The position numbers and the translations under genes are program-made. From NCBI GenBank assembly GCA_019448385.1, contig JAGTXO010000018.1, forward strand, positions 124,001 to 188,000: a stretch of DNA of 64,000 bases. Reading direction: 5' to 3'. This stretch comes from Diacronema lutheri. Taxonomy: Eukaryota; Haptophyta; Pavlovophyceae; Pavlovales; Pavlovaceae. The first letter of the stretch is position 1. Every line of letters begins with the position of its first letter. Of the stretch, positions 1 to 9,094 are shown in pieces. The notes under the pieces were generated by a model. It did not search any database. It saw nothing but the letters and a program-made list of their open reading frames with translations, and was not told the origin of the DNA.

Positions 1-1
1 C

Positions 2-1610
2 GCGGACGCCGCCGCTGCGATACGGGACGACGACGACGACGACGACGACGACGACAACCACGACGACGCTCACCGGGTGCGTGCGCGGCGCGGCGCGGCG
101 CTCGCTCTCGCACACCGCTGCCGCCGCTTTGCGCGCGCGCGTGGCGCGCGCGCTTTCTCCGCGCACGCGCGCGCGGCCGCGCGGAGCCCACCAGCCACGC
201 GCGCGCGGCCGCACCGCAGCTGCCGCGGCCGCGCGCCGCTCGTCGCAGCGCCACACGCCGCGCGTACCCGCCGCGTACCCGCCGCGTACCCGCCGCGTAA
301 CCGCCGCGTAACCGCCGCTCATCTTTCCGCTGGGCACATGCCGCCCCTTTTCGCCTCGGCGCGCGCAGCAGCCCGCGACGCGCTGGCGCTGCGACGCCAT
401 CGCCACCGCCGAGCTCGACGACGCGCTCCCGCTTGACCAGCCGTCGGCGCAGACCGCCGCCAACCTTCGCGCGCACGCGCCGCCGCGCAAGGCGGCGCGC
501 CCATCGCCCGACGACAGCCGCGCCGACGCCGCCTCTTGGCCGCCATCGCCGCACGATGGCCGTCGGCTCCTCGCGCTGCCCGGCTACGTGGCCGTACTCG
601 ACGCGACAGGCCGCGCGCACCGCCTGTTCAACGCCTCTGCGCTCGAAACGCCGCCGATGGCCGCCGCTGCCGCGTCGGCGCGCCGTGCGAGGGATTGGGG
701 AGTGCGCAGCGCGGGCGGTCACGTGGGCGGAGGCGCGGGCGGTCAAGTGGGCGGAGGCGCGGGCGGTCATGTGGGCGGAGGCGCGGGCGGTCATGTGGGC
801 GGAGGCGCGGGCGGCCATGTGGGCGGAGGCGCGGGCGATCATGTGGGCGGAGGCGCGGGCGGTCACGTGGGCGGAGGCGCGGGCGGTCAAGTGGGCGGAG
901 GCGCGGGCGGCCATGTGGGCGGAGGCGCGGGCGATCATGTGGGCGGAGGCGCGGGCGGGGGCAGCGGCGGAGGCGGGGGGGGCGGCGGAGGCGGGGGGGG
1001 CGGCGGCGTCGGCGGCGATGGCGACGCACGCGCATGGCTTCCGCTTGAGCTGACGGCACTCGCGCAGCCGCCGCTCGGCGAAGCCGTCGGCGGAGCCGTC
1101 GGCGGAGCCGAGCGCGCCACCCGCCAGCGCGAGCCCCCGGCCGCCGCGTGCGCGCGAGCGTGCGCGCTCGGCCCCGAACGCGGCGCGGGCGACACCGGAA
1201 CGGCACCCGCGCAGCCGGACTGTGTGACGCAAATGCTCGCAATCACAGCCGACGACGAGCGCGTCGCGTCCGCCCACGCGTGCGTACGCTGCGCGCCCGC
1301 CGGCGCCGGCGCCGACGGCGACGGCGCGCTGTGCGCCGCGCCGCCGTGCACGCTGCTCGTCGCGCACACCTTTCGCCTCCCGCATGCGTCCGCGCTCGCT
1401 GAGGCGCAAGCGGACGCCATGCTCGCATCGTGGCTCGTGTGGGGCATGCTACTCTGGACGCTGCTCTGGCGCTGCTGCGCGGCCGTGCGATGCGGCACGT
1501 CCGGGGCCGCGCGCCGAGCGGGCCGCGCGCCGGCGCGTCGGACAGCGGTGACGGCGCGGCAGGTTTCTGGCGCGGCCGGCGCGCGTGCAACGCATGCACA
1601 CCTCGACTGA
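2..1610 (+). CDS. C-terminal part of an unknown single-pass membrane protein (5' end outside window)
   Basis: I do not recognise this gene. Two exons are visible: 2-76, which carries a run of about ten Asp codons, and 369-1610. The intron 77-368 starts GTGCGTGCGCGG, ends GCGCGCAG and is phase 0 on both sides, which supports the model. The protein continues with an ordinary-looking stretch (…LLALPGYVAVLDATGR…), then ten copies of an 8-residue Gly-rich repeat (GGHVGGGA), a poly-Gly run, a second Cys-containing region, and one strongly hydrophobic segment around 1420-1485 (LASWLVWGMLLWTLLW) followed by a basic tail of about 40 residues. That order suggests a type I membrane protein with a short cytosolic tail (inference). 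It converges on the gene ending at 1831. Confidence 0.6.
258..315. repeat. 12-bp tandem repeat in an intron
   Basis: About five copies of a GTACCCGCCGCG-like unit inside the first intron, the last two carrying GTAACC instead of GTACCC. Confidence 0.8.
715..957 (+). repeat. 24-bp coding minisatellite encoding GG(H/Q/D)VGGGA
   Basis: Ten in-frame copies of a 24-bp unit built on GGCGGTCATGTGGGCGGAGG. The variable codons are CAT/CAC (His), CAA (Gln) and GGC-to-GGCGAT changes giving GDHV. The period is a multiple of three, so copy number can change without breaking the frame. The encoded octapeptide resembles repeats in two unrelated genes of this window (39633-39680 and 51915-52022). Confidence 0.85.
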
Positions 1611-1830
1611 GCTGGCGGCTGGCTGCGCACAACTGCTGCACGCAGGGTGGCGCGGCCAGAATGTTTGAGGGCGAAAGTGGCGGCGCGGTTGAGCATGGCA
1701 TGCGGGTCACTTAGGTGTCGTCAGAGAAAACCTGAGCTGTCACGTTCTGCTCATGCTCGCCAAGGACTGTGTTTATGACCGCCCAAATCCCCCTTTTTTT
1801 TTTTCCCCTTTAGTTTTGAGCGCAAGCGGC

Positions 1831-3820
1831 TCAGTGCGCAGCAGCGCCGAGCGCCTCCGCGCCGTCGGGCGCGTACAAAAAGTCGGCCACGCGGCTCGTG
1901 TAGAACGGTCGCACGACCGGATGGAACGGCTCGACTTTGAAATTGCCCGACAGGTGGCGGAAGAGGTCGCACGAAAACGTCTGGCAGTTACTCCGCTCGC
2001 GCATGTAGTGCGGGTTGCGACCAATGTAGTTGAGCAGGTATTGGAAGATGTGGCCGCGGCTCGCGTGGCTCAGCCGCACGTCGGAGGACGCGCTGAACGC
2101 GGGCTGGACGAAGCGGCGCGTGTTGCCCGTGTGCTCGGTGAGGAAGTGGGCGAACGCGGCCTTGTCGCGCGCGGGCACGTCGATCACACGCACCTCCGCG
2201 CGCGTCGACACCCACGGCGCCTTGAGCGCCGCGGGCAGCGCGTCGTACAGCGCCGGCCTCTCGGCCTCGCGGTCCAGAACAAAATTCGATTTCCCGCCAT
2301 ACCCGCCCAGCCCATTGAGCCACGCGAGCTCAACGACGGTGCAGTGCGTGCCGTGATCCCACTCGAGCAAAATCGCAGAGTGCCACGTCAGCCGGTCCGT
2401 CGCGCTCTCGCGCGCCTTCGCGTACCTAAGCGACGCCGCCGCGTAACGCGCGGCGCGACGAGCGCGCGGCGCGCCGGTCGGGGCGCGCGTGCGTGCGCCG
2501 GCGCCGCGCCGCGCCGCGCCGCGCGGCGCTCAGCACCGCGCCGACGGGTCGAGTCGCGCCCGCGCCGTGCCGCGCGCGCTGCGTGCGCAGCGCACCGATG
2601 TCCAAACATGTGCACGCGTACCGCGCGCGGGCCGCCTTCGCCGTCCGCGCCGGGCGGCGAAGCGCCGGCTGCGCCGGCGCGCCAGCCGCTCGCGGCGTCG
2701 AGCACGCTCGACGGCAGCAGCTCGCGTCCGCCCGCCGCGGCGACCATGTGCGTGCCGTACACGAGGCGCGGTCCGGACGGATTGAGGGCGTCGAACCAGA
2801 AGCAGTGTCCGGGCGCTTCGGGCGCCCAACCACGGCCCGACCAGCGCGGCGCACGCAGCGTTACGCGCACGCTCGCGCCCGGCTTGAGGTGCACCGCGGC
2901 AAAGGTGCGGATCTGCTCAGCGGTCGAGGGTACCGAACCCTCGCCCGTCGCCGCATCGAAGAGCCGACAGATCGGGCCGAGCTGCACCTGCGCTCGCGGC
3001 CGCGCTCGCGGTCGCGGCCGGTTACGCGGTGACGGGCTCGCGGTAACGGGCGGTAACGGGCAGGCTCGCGGTAACGGGCATGCTCGCGGCCGTGGCCGTG
3101 GCCGCGGTCGCGGCCGGTCGCGCGCGACGCCAGTCCGGCGCGCCCGGTCCGGCGCACCCGCCCCGTGAGCGCGGCCGGGTGGGCGAATGGGGGCAGAGCA
3201 GCGGCAGCGGCCATCGGCGAAGCAGGCGCCAGCACAGAGCGCACATGGCGCGCGCGCGCCACGGCGCGTTCCGCGCGTCTGCGCGCCGCGCGTCGCGCGG
3301 TGTGTGGCCGCACCATTCGGTCGCGCGCCCTCTTCCACGTGATCGAGCGGACCTCAAGGCTCGTCAGCGCAGGCCAGCCGTTGAGCGCGCCACCGCCGTA
3401 GATCCACCGCCCATCGTGCGTGCGCACGAGCGAGCTGAAGAAACGACTGACGCGCTCCTGCGGCAGAGGCCGGCGCGGCTTGAGCTCGCCCGACGGGAGG
3501 ACGTGGCGCGCGCTGCTGTAGCCGTCCGCGACGATCTGCGCATGCCAGATCAGACCCTCGCTCCCCGCGAGGATCAGCTCGGCCGCCTCGGCCGACAACG
3601 GCTCGACCGCCTCGCTCGAGCCCCGGCGCACGACGAGCGAGTGCGGCTTGGCGCCGCCTAGCGCTTCATCCTCATCGTCGTCATCATCGGCGCCAACATG
3701 CGCCGATGGTGGCTCCACCTCCGACTGCTCCGCCTCTGGCTCCGACGCGTACGCCTCCTCCACCACGCCGTTCGCGACGTAGTGGAGCTGCGTGTGGGAC
3801 GGGGAGGGCAAAATGGACAT
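1831..3820 (-). CDS. Conserved protein of unknown function with NCQTF motif, possible papain-like fold
   Basis: Three exons: 3314-3820, 2596-2987 and 1831-2425, joined by phase-0 and phase-2 introns (2988-3313 and 2426-2595), giving 497 residues. The N-terminal half has an acidic run (GADDDDDEDE) and a WHAQ…GYSSARHVLP stretch; the C-terminal 200 residues are the best conserved-looking part, with EWDHGTHCTVVELAWLNG, YGGKSN, and RSNCQTFSCDLFRHLSG. A His in the first motif and the Cys of NCQTF are spaced as in LRAT/NlpC-type cysteine enzymes, but this is inference from motif shape only. Start: the ATG at 3818-3820 is only 14 bp after the stop of the upstream hemerythrin-like gene. The sequence just before it (pyrimidine tract ending CTCAG) looks like a 3' splice site. 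Intron 1 holds copies of GCGGTAACGGGC. Confidence 0.7.
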
Positions 3821-3834
3821 CCTTTGAGTACATT

Positions 3835-4801
3835 TCAAATCTGAGAAAAGCAGAAGCCCCTGCCCGCGGCGTTCATGAGCGGCCCTTGTCCGGGCGGGTA
3901 TGCGCCCTCGCCCCACGCGCCCATGTCGACGAGCTCGGCGCTCACTTGCGCGTACGCCTCGGCGCTGAGGGCGGCCTGGACGATCCTGTGCGTGCGCTGC
4001 CACTCCGCCTCGTCCTGCGCGATCGCCTGCAGCGCGTGCACGAACACGCGCGCGCGCGGATGCCCCTCCGCGTGCTTCTCGAGCGTGCGCACCGCGTAGT
4101 CGACGAAAAAATCCGTTTCGTCCGCGCTCAGCGCGGCGAACGCGCTCTGGCGCATGAGTGCGCGCATGTCGGTGCCCTCCTCGCTCAACTTCTTGATCGC
4201 CGGCATCATCGCCTGCGTGCGCGCGCGCCGCGGCCGACGCGTTTAGGCTGGCGTGGTCATCGGCGGCGGCGCGTGCGGGGACCGCGGTCCGCGGCCGGGC
4301 GCGCGGACGCGTGCGCGCGGCAGCGAAGGCACCGGGCGAGCGCGCGCGCGCGCGCGCGCGCGCGCGGCGCACCTCCTGCTCGACCGTCAGGTGCGCCTCG
4401 TTCACCTCGCTGAAGATGCGGAAGCGATCGGCGAGGTCGGCGTGCGTGCCGAAGGGGCCGAGCGCGCGCTCGACCGAGCGCTCGAGGCCGGCGATCGGCG
4501 AGTGCTCAGCATGGAGGCCAGCATTGTTGGCGCTGCCCTTGGCGAGCCGGTCGAGCATTTTGAAGACACCCTCCGCCTCGCCCGAGCCCTCCTCCATCTT
4601 CATGTGCAGCTGCATGAACTTGATGAACGGTGCCCAGAGCTCGCGGAACTGCGCGACGGCCGTCCTCTTGTCGACGGTGTCGGAGAGGACGAGCGCCGCG
4701 GCGAGGTCGCGGCTCGCGCCACGGATCACTTCGTGCGCGTTGCGCATGAGCGCGAACACCTCGGGACGCGGCTTCACCGGCGCGGAGTTGTAGATGCCCA
4801 T
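3835..4801 (-). CDS. Hemerythrin-like (HHE) protein
   Basis: Two exons, 4373-4801 and 3835-4212, phase-0 intron starting GTGCGCCGCG and ending CACGCAG, about 268 residues. Helices carry the HHE iron-ligand pattern: His23 (NAHEVIR), His66-x3-Glu70 (LHMKMEE) and His137-x3-Glu141 (AHLTVEQE), the last followed by MMPAIKKLSEEG as in classical HHE domains. Such domains bind a non-haem di-iron centre and sense or bind O2, NO or iron; which applies here cannot be seen. No signal peptide or transmembrane segment is visible, so a cytosolic protein is likely. The second exon's reading frame ends in CFSQI-stop, overlapping an acceptor-like sequence 14 bp before the next gene's ATG. It is possible that the true last codons differ or that the two genes are co-transcribed. 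Confidence 0.75.
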
Positions 4802-4925
4802 GGACGGCGTGCGTGGAATGGAGGTGGCGCGCTGGGAACCACTTTTGACTTTTTAGCGCAGGACAGCGGGGGCAGTACGTCAGGACGATAGCATGATACG
4901 ACCGTTCGCAACCACCCACGAAATT

Positions 4926-5894
4926 TCAGAGGAATTCCGCCTCCGAGTCGGACGACAGGATGCTGTCCGCGCCGCCAATCCCGCCTCCGCCACGCGCGCG
5001 CTCTTCCGTCATCGCCGTCTGCGGCGCGTAGATCAGCCGGTCTGATCGCACGAGCTGCTTCCACCCGCCGGCGCGCGCACGCGGCCCGTCGCCAAAGAGG
5101 TCGGACGCCTCGGCGCGCGCCATGCCCCACGAGCCGCGCGCCAGCTCGCCGAGCAGCTGCGTGCGCGACCAGCGCGCCTCGCCCCTGCGGACGCGCCACG
5201 CGCCGACGGGCGGTGTGCGCGATGCGCGAGCGGTGAGCGCGGAATGGCGAGGCTCCGCGAGCGGCGGGCGAGATGCGACCGATTGGGGTTGGCGGCGCCG
5301 GGCGCGGGCCGCGGGCCAGGGCCAGGGCCGGGGGGGGGGGGGGGGGGCAAGGGCTTTGCGCGCGTGAGCTTCCTGTGAGCTTTCCTGTGCGCGCCTCACC
5401 AGAACACGAGCACCTCCGGCAGCGGCGCATCTGCGGCCGGCGCTGATGCAACCCTCTCGCCACCGCCGCTGTCAAAGCCCTTGCGCGTCGCCGCCCCGTC
5501 GGCCGCATCGGCGCCCTCCGCGGCGGGCGCCTCGGCGCGCGCCTTGGCCCGGCTCAACGCGCCGTCCGCGCGCGCGAGTGCACCAATCGCGCGCAGATCG
5601 CCCGTGTGCCACACGCCGCCACGCGTGCCCGCACGAACCGTCCGTCCGAGCAGCGTGCGTGGCAAGTCCGCCTCGGCGTTTGCCAGTCGATACAGCGCGC
5701 GCGGCGTGAACATGGAGCACGGCCCGCCGTTGAAGTGGCGAATGGCGAGCAGTGAGGGGCGCGACACGGCAGCGGCCGGCGCGCGGTGCGCCGCTCCGAC
5801 CCGATCGACAGCCGCGCTGCCATCGCCGTCGTCGCCGTCGACGTCGACGTCGACATCGACGTCGTCGGCGTCGTCGCCGTCGACATCGACGTCG

Positions 5895-5965
<71 letters not shown>

Positions 5966-7255
5966 CTCGTCGTCGTCCATAAGTTCGATTGCGGCCACGT
6001 CGCCGTCGTCATCCAACGCGATGGCGCGGCTGGTCCCGTCGCCCTCGTCGGCGTCCATCCCATCGCCACCGTCGGCGCCACCGCCCAGCCGCGCCGTGCC
6101 ATCGTCGGCGGCCATGGCGCCGCCACCGTCGGCGCCACCGCCCAGCCGCGTCGTGCCATCGTCGGCGGCCATGGCGCCGCCACCGTCGGCGCCACCGCCC
6201 AGCCGCGCCGTGCCATCGTCGGCGGCCATGGCGCCGCGCGCCTCCGCCACGCCCGCGCCCGCCAGCGCCATCGTATTGCCGTCCGCCATCGCGCGTCTCG
6301 TGGACGGGGGCTCGGCGCCATCGAGCATGGCGGCTGCCGGACTGTGCGCGTCCGGCGCGGACGGCGGCCGTGGCACGCGCGGCGCCGAGGCAGGCGCGCT
6401 CGCCGCGGCGGGCGTCATGCCGGACGCCGCGGCCGACGCGGTGGCCGTCGGCGCGGCGGCGCTCACAGCGCGACCGGACAGTCCGGGAGCGCCGAGCTCT
6501 CGCACGTGCAGCAGCCGAGCCGCCATCGCCTCGAGCACACTGCGTGCGCAACGAGCGCCGTGCACGGGTGGCCGGCGCATGGGCGGCGGCGAGGCGCGCG
6601 CCACGCGCGCAAGGGCATGCGCTCGCCGCACGCCGCGCAGCACGCGCGCGGCGCGGCACGGCACGGGCGCGGCACGGCGCGGCGCTACGCGGCGCGGCGC
6701 GGCGCACCTCGGCAGCTGATCGGGCGGGATTGGGCGCGAAAGGTTCACAGCGACGATCCCGTCCTCGCCGTCCGACGCGGCGGAGGGCTCGACGTCAGTG
6801 ATGGCGTAGACGCCGCGGATCCAGTGCACGAGCGAGCAGCGCCGGCCGAGCCGCGCCGAGAGGCGCAGCGTGTCCGCCATCGCCGCCGACGTCTCGCGCT
6901 CGCACACGATCAAGCAGCCCGGCTCGAGGAGCGCTGCGAGCTCGGGCCCAGTAAAGGAGGCCATGAGCTCGCGGCGCGAGGGCGGCGGGCGGTTGTACGG
7001 CGTGCGGCACACGTTGCACACCGACTGGCGCACGTCGTCCTCGTAAAAGGCGGGGTGCGTTGGCTGCGTCACGAGCACCGACCGCTGCCACGCGACGAGG
7101 CACGCCGTGTGCACCCAGCGCTGCCCGCCCTTGCACGCGCACGGCGCGATGAGCTCGCCGTCGTCGTCGTCGTGCGAAAGGCAGTAGCGGCAAATGCGCT
7201 CGCCCTCATCCGAGTTGCCCACTCGGCCGGCCACGGCGGCCTCCTGCGCTGCCAT
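4926..7255 (-). CDS. RING-CH E3 ligase-like protein fused to a split AlgH/UPF0301 (DUF179)-like domain
   Basis: Three exons: 6708-7255, 5400-6539 and 4926-5184; both introns are phase 2 (6540-6707 starts GTGCG, 5185-5399 starts GTGAGG), 648 residues. Residues 22-83 form a complete C4HC3 RING-CH finger: Cys22, Cys25, Cys39, Cys41, His49, Cys52, Cys80, Cys83. From about residue 107 the sequence resembles AlgH/UPF0301: a strand GCLIVCERETS, VHWIRGVYAI, then, after a 300-residue low-complexity insertion, HFNGGPC, VWHTGDLRAIGAL and finally LVFWGEARWSRTQLLGEL, matching the G-W-x-x-x-Q-L-x-x-E-x-x-x-x-x-W signature at the end of AlgH. The insertion has three copies of an about 20-residue GAMAADDGTARLGGGADGG unit and an Asp run. 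RING-CH proteins are usually membrane E3 ligases, but no transmembrane helices are evident here. A 160-bp copy of the 3' end lies at 8784-8943. Confidence 0.75.
5822..5966. repeat. GTC trinucleotide and hexamer repeats coding poly-Asp
   Basis: GTC/GAC-type triplets dominate this stretch; read on the minus strand they encode a run of about 22 Asp residues followed by DVDVDGDD-type repeats within the RING-CH gene. Confidence 0.85.
6060..6240. repeat. About 60-bp coding tandem repeat, three copies
   Basis: Three near-identical copies containing GTGCCATCGTCGGCGGCCAT and CCACCGTCGGCGCCACCGCC; on the minus strand they encode the GAMAADDGTARLGGGADGG unit of the RING-CH protein. Confidence 0.85.
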
Positions 7256-7316
7256 GCCGTCCTCTCGCGGCCGTTGAAGACCCGTCTCGCGTGTCAGATG
7301 GGACGGGCGGGGCGGG
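7256..7316. promoter_or_regulatory. 61-bp divergent promoter region
   Basis: The only DNA between the start codons of the RING-CH gene (minus) and the transmembrane/ubiquitin-like gene (plus). It contains a GC-box-like GGGGCGGG near 7310 and no TATA-like element. Both core promoters and 5' leaders must fit here or overlap the neighbouring coding region. Confidence 0.5.
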
Positions 7317-8705
7317 ATGGGCCCAGGATGGCGCCGCTTGGACTCCGCGGAGGAGCGTATACGCCGCCCACGCGTGCAGCACGTGCTCGCGACGCTGCTC
7401 GCGGTACCGTGCTACATGTGGCTCGTCTTCGCGGCCGAGACGACGATCGACGCGATCGCCGCCGCCGTCGCCCTCGCGCTCACGGCCGCGCTCCTGCACC
7501 ACAACGACGCGCTGCTCCGCGAGCTGCGCGCGCGCGCGCGGCGCGACGGCGGCGTGCAAGTCGAGGGCGACGCGGAGGGGCGTGCATGTGACGAGGGCGA
7601 ATCGGCTGTGCAAAGCCGCGCGCCGTCGTGCGACGCGGCGCGCGCGGGCGCGGGCGCGGGCGCGGGCGGGGGCGCGTCGTTCGCCGACGTGCAGCACTGC
7701 GCCCGCGACGAGCATCGCACCACGTCCGCCGCCACCCTCACCCTCACGCCGCCCGCCGGCGCGCGCGGCAGCTGCGCGGCGCCTGACGCGCGCGCGCCGC
7801 GCGCGCACCCGCCCATGGCAGTTGAGCTCGCCATCTCCCCAATCACCGGGTGCGCATGGCGGACGGGCGCGCCAGGTGCGCCGGCGCACGCCGCCCACGC
7901 GGACGCGTCGGCTGCGTGCGAGCTCGTCACGCGCGACGCGCGCCCGGAGCGCGCCGAGGCGGACACCGCGGCCGCACCGCCCGTTGCGCCGGGGCACCCG
8001 CGCGGGGCCCAGAGGACGTCGCGCCAGGCTCCGCGCGGGGCGCGCCCGCCAGATGCGCCGCAGCCGCGGCTCGGCGCGGCCACGATGGCGCACCCACGTG
8101 ACGACGCTGGCAGCGATGGGCAGGCGGCCTGCCAGTCACTCAACTCGTCACCTGCGCCCGCCTTGGCGTGCGCCACGCCAGTCGCGCAGACGCGCACGCC
8201 GCTCACGCGCTCGCACTGTGCGGTCAGCCACGTAAGCGCACGCGCGCGCTCGGCTGATATCGGCGCGGCGCGGCCGCGCGGCCGCGCGCGCCCGCCGGCC
8301 GACGCGGCGCGCACGGGCCGCTTTCGCGCCATTCACGCGCCGAGCCGGTCGATGCTGCTTTTGCCGAACGTCTCCCTTGGCTGGCGCGTGCGCGAGCTCG
8401 AAGGGCGGATTGTCGAGCGAGCGGCGCGCGCGCCGCCGAGCGCCGGCTGGCCCGCGCGCTTTGAGCTTTTCGGCCGTTGGGCTGGGCCGGCGGGCGCGCC
8501 GGACGGCGGCGGAGGCGCCACTGCAGCTGGCGCGCTCGACATGCGCGCGCTGCCACGCGGCGAGCGGCTGCGCGCGCTCGGCTTTAGCGCCACGCGGGAG
8601 AACGTCGTGCTCGTCGTCGAGCGTCGCGCGGTAGAGGAGGACGCGGAGGCGGACGACGCCGGCTCGGAATCGGGCGCTTCGGCGGGCAGCGCGGCGAGCG
8701 CGTGA
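7317..8705 (+). CDS. Transmembrane hairpin protein with C-terminal ubiquitin-like region
   Basis: Single open frame of 462 residues from the ATG at 7317. Residues about 22-62 are two closely spaced hydrophobic segments (VLATLLAVPCYMWLVFAA and IAAAVALALTAALL). A long Ala/Arg/Pro-rich middle follows that may be disordered. Residues about 345-436 (MLLLPNVSLGWRVRELEGRI … RFELFGR … LPRGERLRALGFSATRENV) have the strand-helix-strand-loop-strand order of a ubiquitin-like beta-grasp domain, ending in acidic/Ser-rich sequence. TMUB- or HERP-type proteins of ER-associated degradation have this general layout in the reverse or same order, so a role near the RING-CH neighbour is conceivable but is inference. 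No introns are needed; the middle region could hide an in-frame one. Confidence 0.55.
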   Translation: MGPGWRRLDSAEERIRRPRVQHVLATLLAVPCYMWLVFAAETTIDAIAAAVALALTAALLHHNDALLRELRARARRDGGVQVEGDAEGRACDEGESAVQSRAPSCDAARAGAGAGAGGGASFADVQHCARDEHRTTSAATLTLTPPAGARGSCAAPDARAPRAHPPMAVELAISPITGCAWRTGAPGAPAHAAHADASAACELVTRDARPERAEADTAAAPPVAPGHPRGAQRTSRQAPRGARPPDAPQPRLGAATMAHPRDDAGSDGQAACQSLNSSPAPALACATPVAQTRTPLTRSHCAVSHVSARARSADIGAARPRGRARPPADAARTGRFRAIHAPSRSMLLLPNVSLGWRVRELEGRIVERAARAPPSAGWPARFELFGRWAGPAGAPDGGGGATAAGALDMRALPRGERLRALGFSATRENVVLVVERRAVEEDAEADDAGSESGASAGSAASA

Positions 8706-8783
8706 AGTGTGTGGAGCCTCGGTGACTTCGACGGGTCGTTGTGCGACCTGACTCCGCGGCATCCTGTCGTCCGACCCGGCCGC

Positions 8784-8943
8784 GCCTCCGACTCGGACGA
8801 CACGATGCCGTCCGCATTCCACCAGCGGCGCGTAGATCAGCTGGTCCGACCGCACGAGCTGCTTCCACCCGCCGGCGTGCGCACGTGGCCCGCCGCCAAA
8901 GAGGTCGCACGCCTCGGCGCGCCCCATGCCCGGCGAGCAACGC
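8784..8943 (-). pseudogene. Truncated duplicate of the AlgH-like C-terminus
   Basis: Minus-strand translation gives GMGRAEACDLFGGGPRAH followed by AGGWKQLVRSDQLIYAP, nearly identical to the last exon of the RING-CH gene at about 4940-5135. About 45-50 bp encoding the MTEERARGGGG segment are missing, and after LIYAP the frame runs on into unrelated sequence. There is no start, no RING finger and no GEARWS motif, so this is a relic of a segmental duplication and not a gene. Confidence 0.75.
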
Positions 8944-8952
8944 GCCGTGTCA

Positions 8953-8965
8953 GTGACTCAGTCAC
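8953..8965. promoter_or_regulatory. bZIP/AP-1-like palindrome
   Basis: GTGACTCAGTCAC is symmetric around one base and contains TGACTCA. It lies 130 bp upstream of the retinoblastoma-like start codon. Binding is inferred from the motif only. Confidence 0.4.
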
Positions 8966-8990
8966 CCGGCAGAGAACGCTGCTGGGGCTG

Positions 8991-9031
8991 GGCGCGAAAA
9001 CTTCGTGATTTGCGCCCCGCTGGGCGCGAAA
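8991..9031 (+). promoter_or_regulatory. Two E2F-type sites upstream of the retinoblastoma-like gene
   Basis: GGCGCGAAAA at 8991-9000 and GGGCGCGAAA at 9022-9031 both contain GCGCGAAA, the reverse complement of the E2F/DP consensus TTTSSCGC. They are in the same orientation, 31 bp apart, 64-104 bp before the ATG. Retinoblastoma genes in animals and plants are often themselves E2F targets, so autoregulation is plausible. Confidence 0.5.
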
Positions 9032-9094
9032 CGGCCAGGTGGGAACTTGAAATGCCATTTGTTTTTGCCGCGCCTGGAGGATTTTGCTCACTCC

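Larger units (their letters stand above)
8706..9094. other. Intergenic region with a gene fragment, a hairpin and E2F-type sites
   Basis: No complete gene. It holds, in order: an imperfect inverted repeat (8758-8775 against 8793-8809), a truncated copy of the RING-CH gene's 3' end (8784-8943), a bZIP-type palindrome (8953-8965), two GCGCGAAA sites (8993-9000 and 9024-9031) and an ACTTGAAATGCC element (about 9045). Confidence 0.7.

Noticed and set aside
3835-4801. Hemerythrin-like and NCQTF genes as one fused gene
   Set aside because: No donor in the right phase was found in the hemerythrin exon that would skip its stop and enter the next frame. Kept as two genes, with the doubt recorded.
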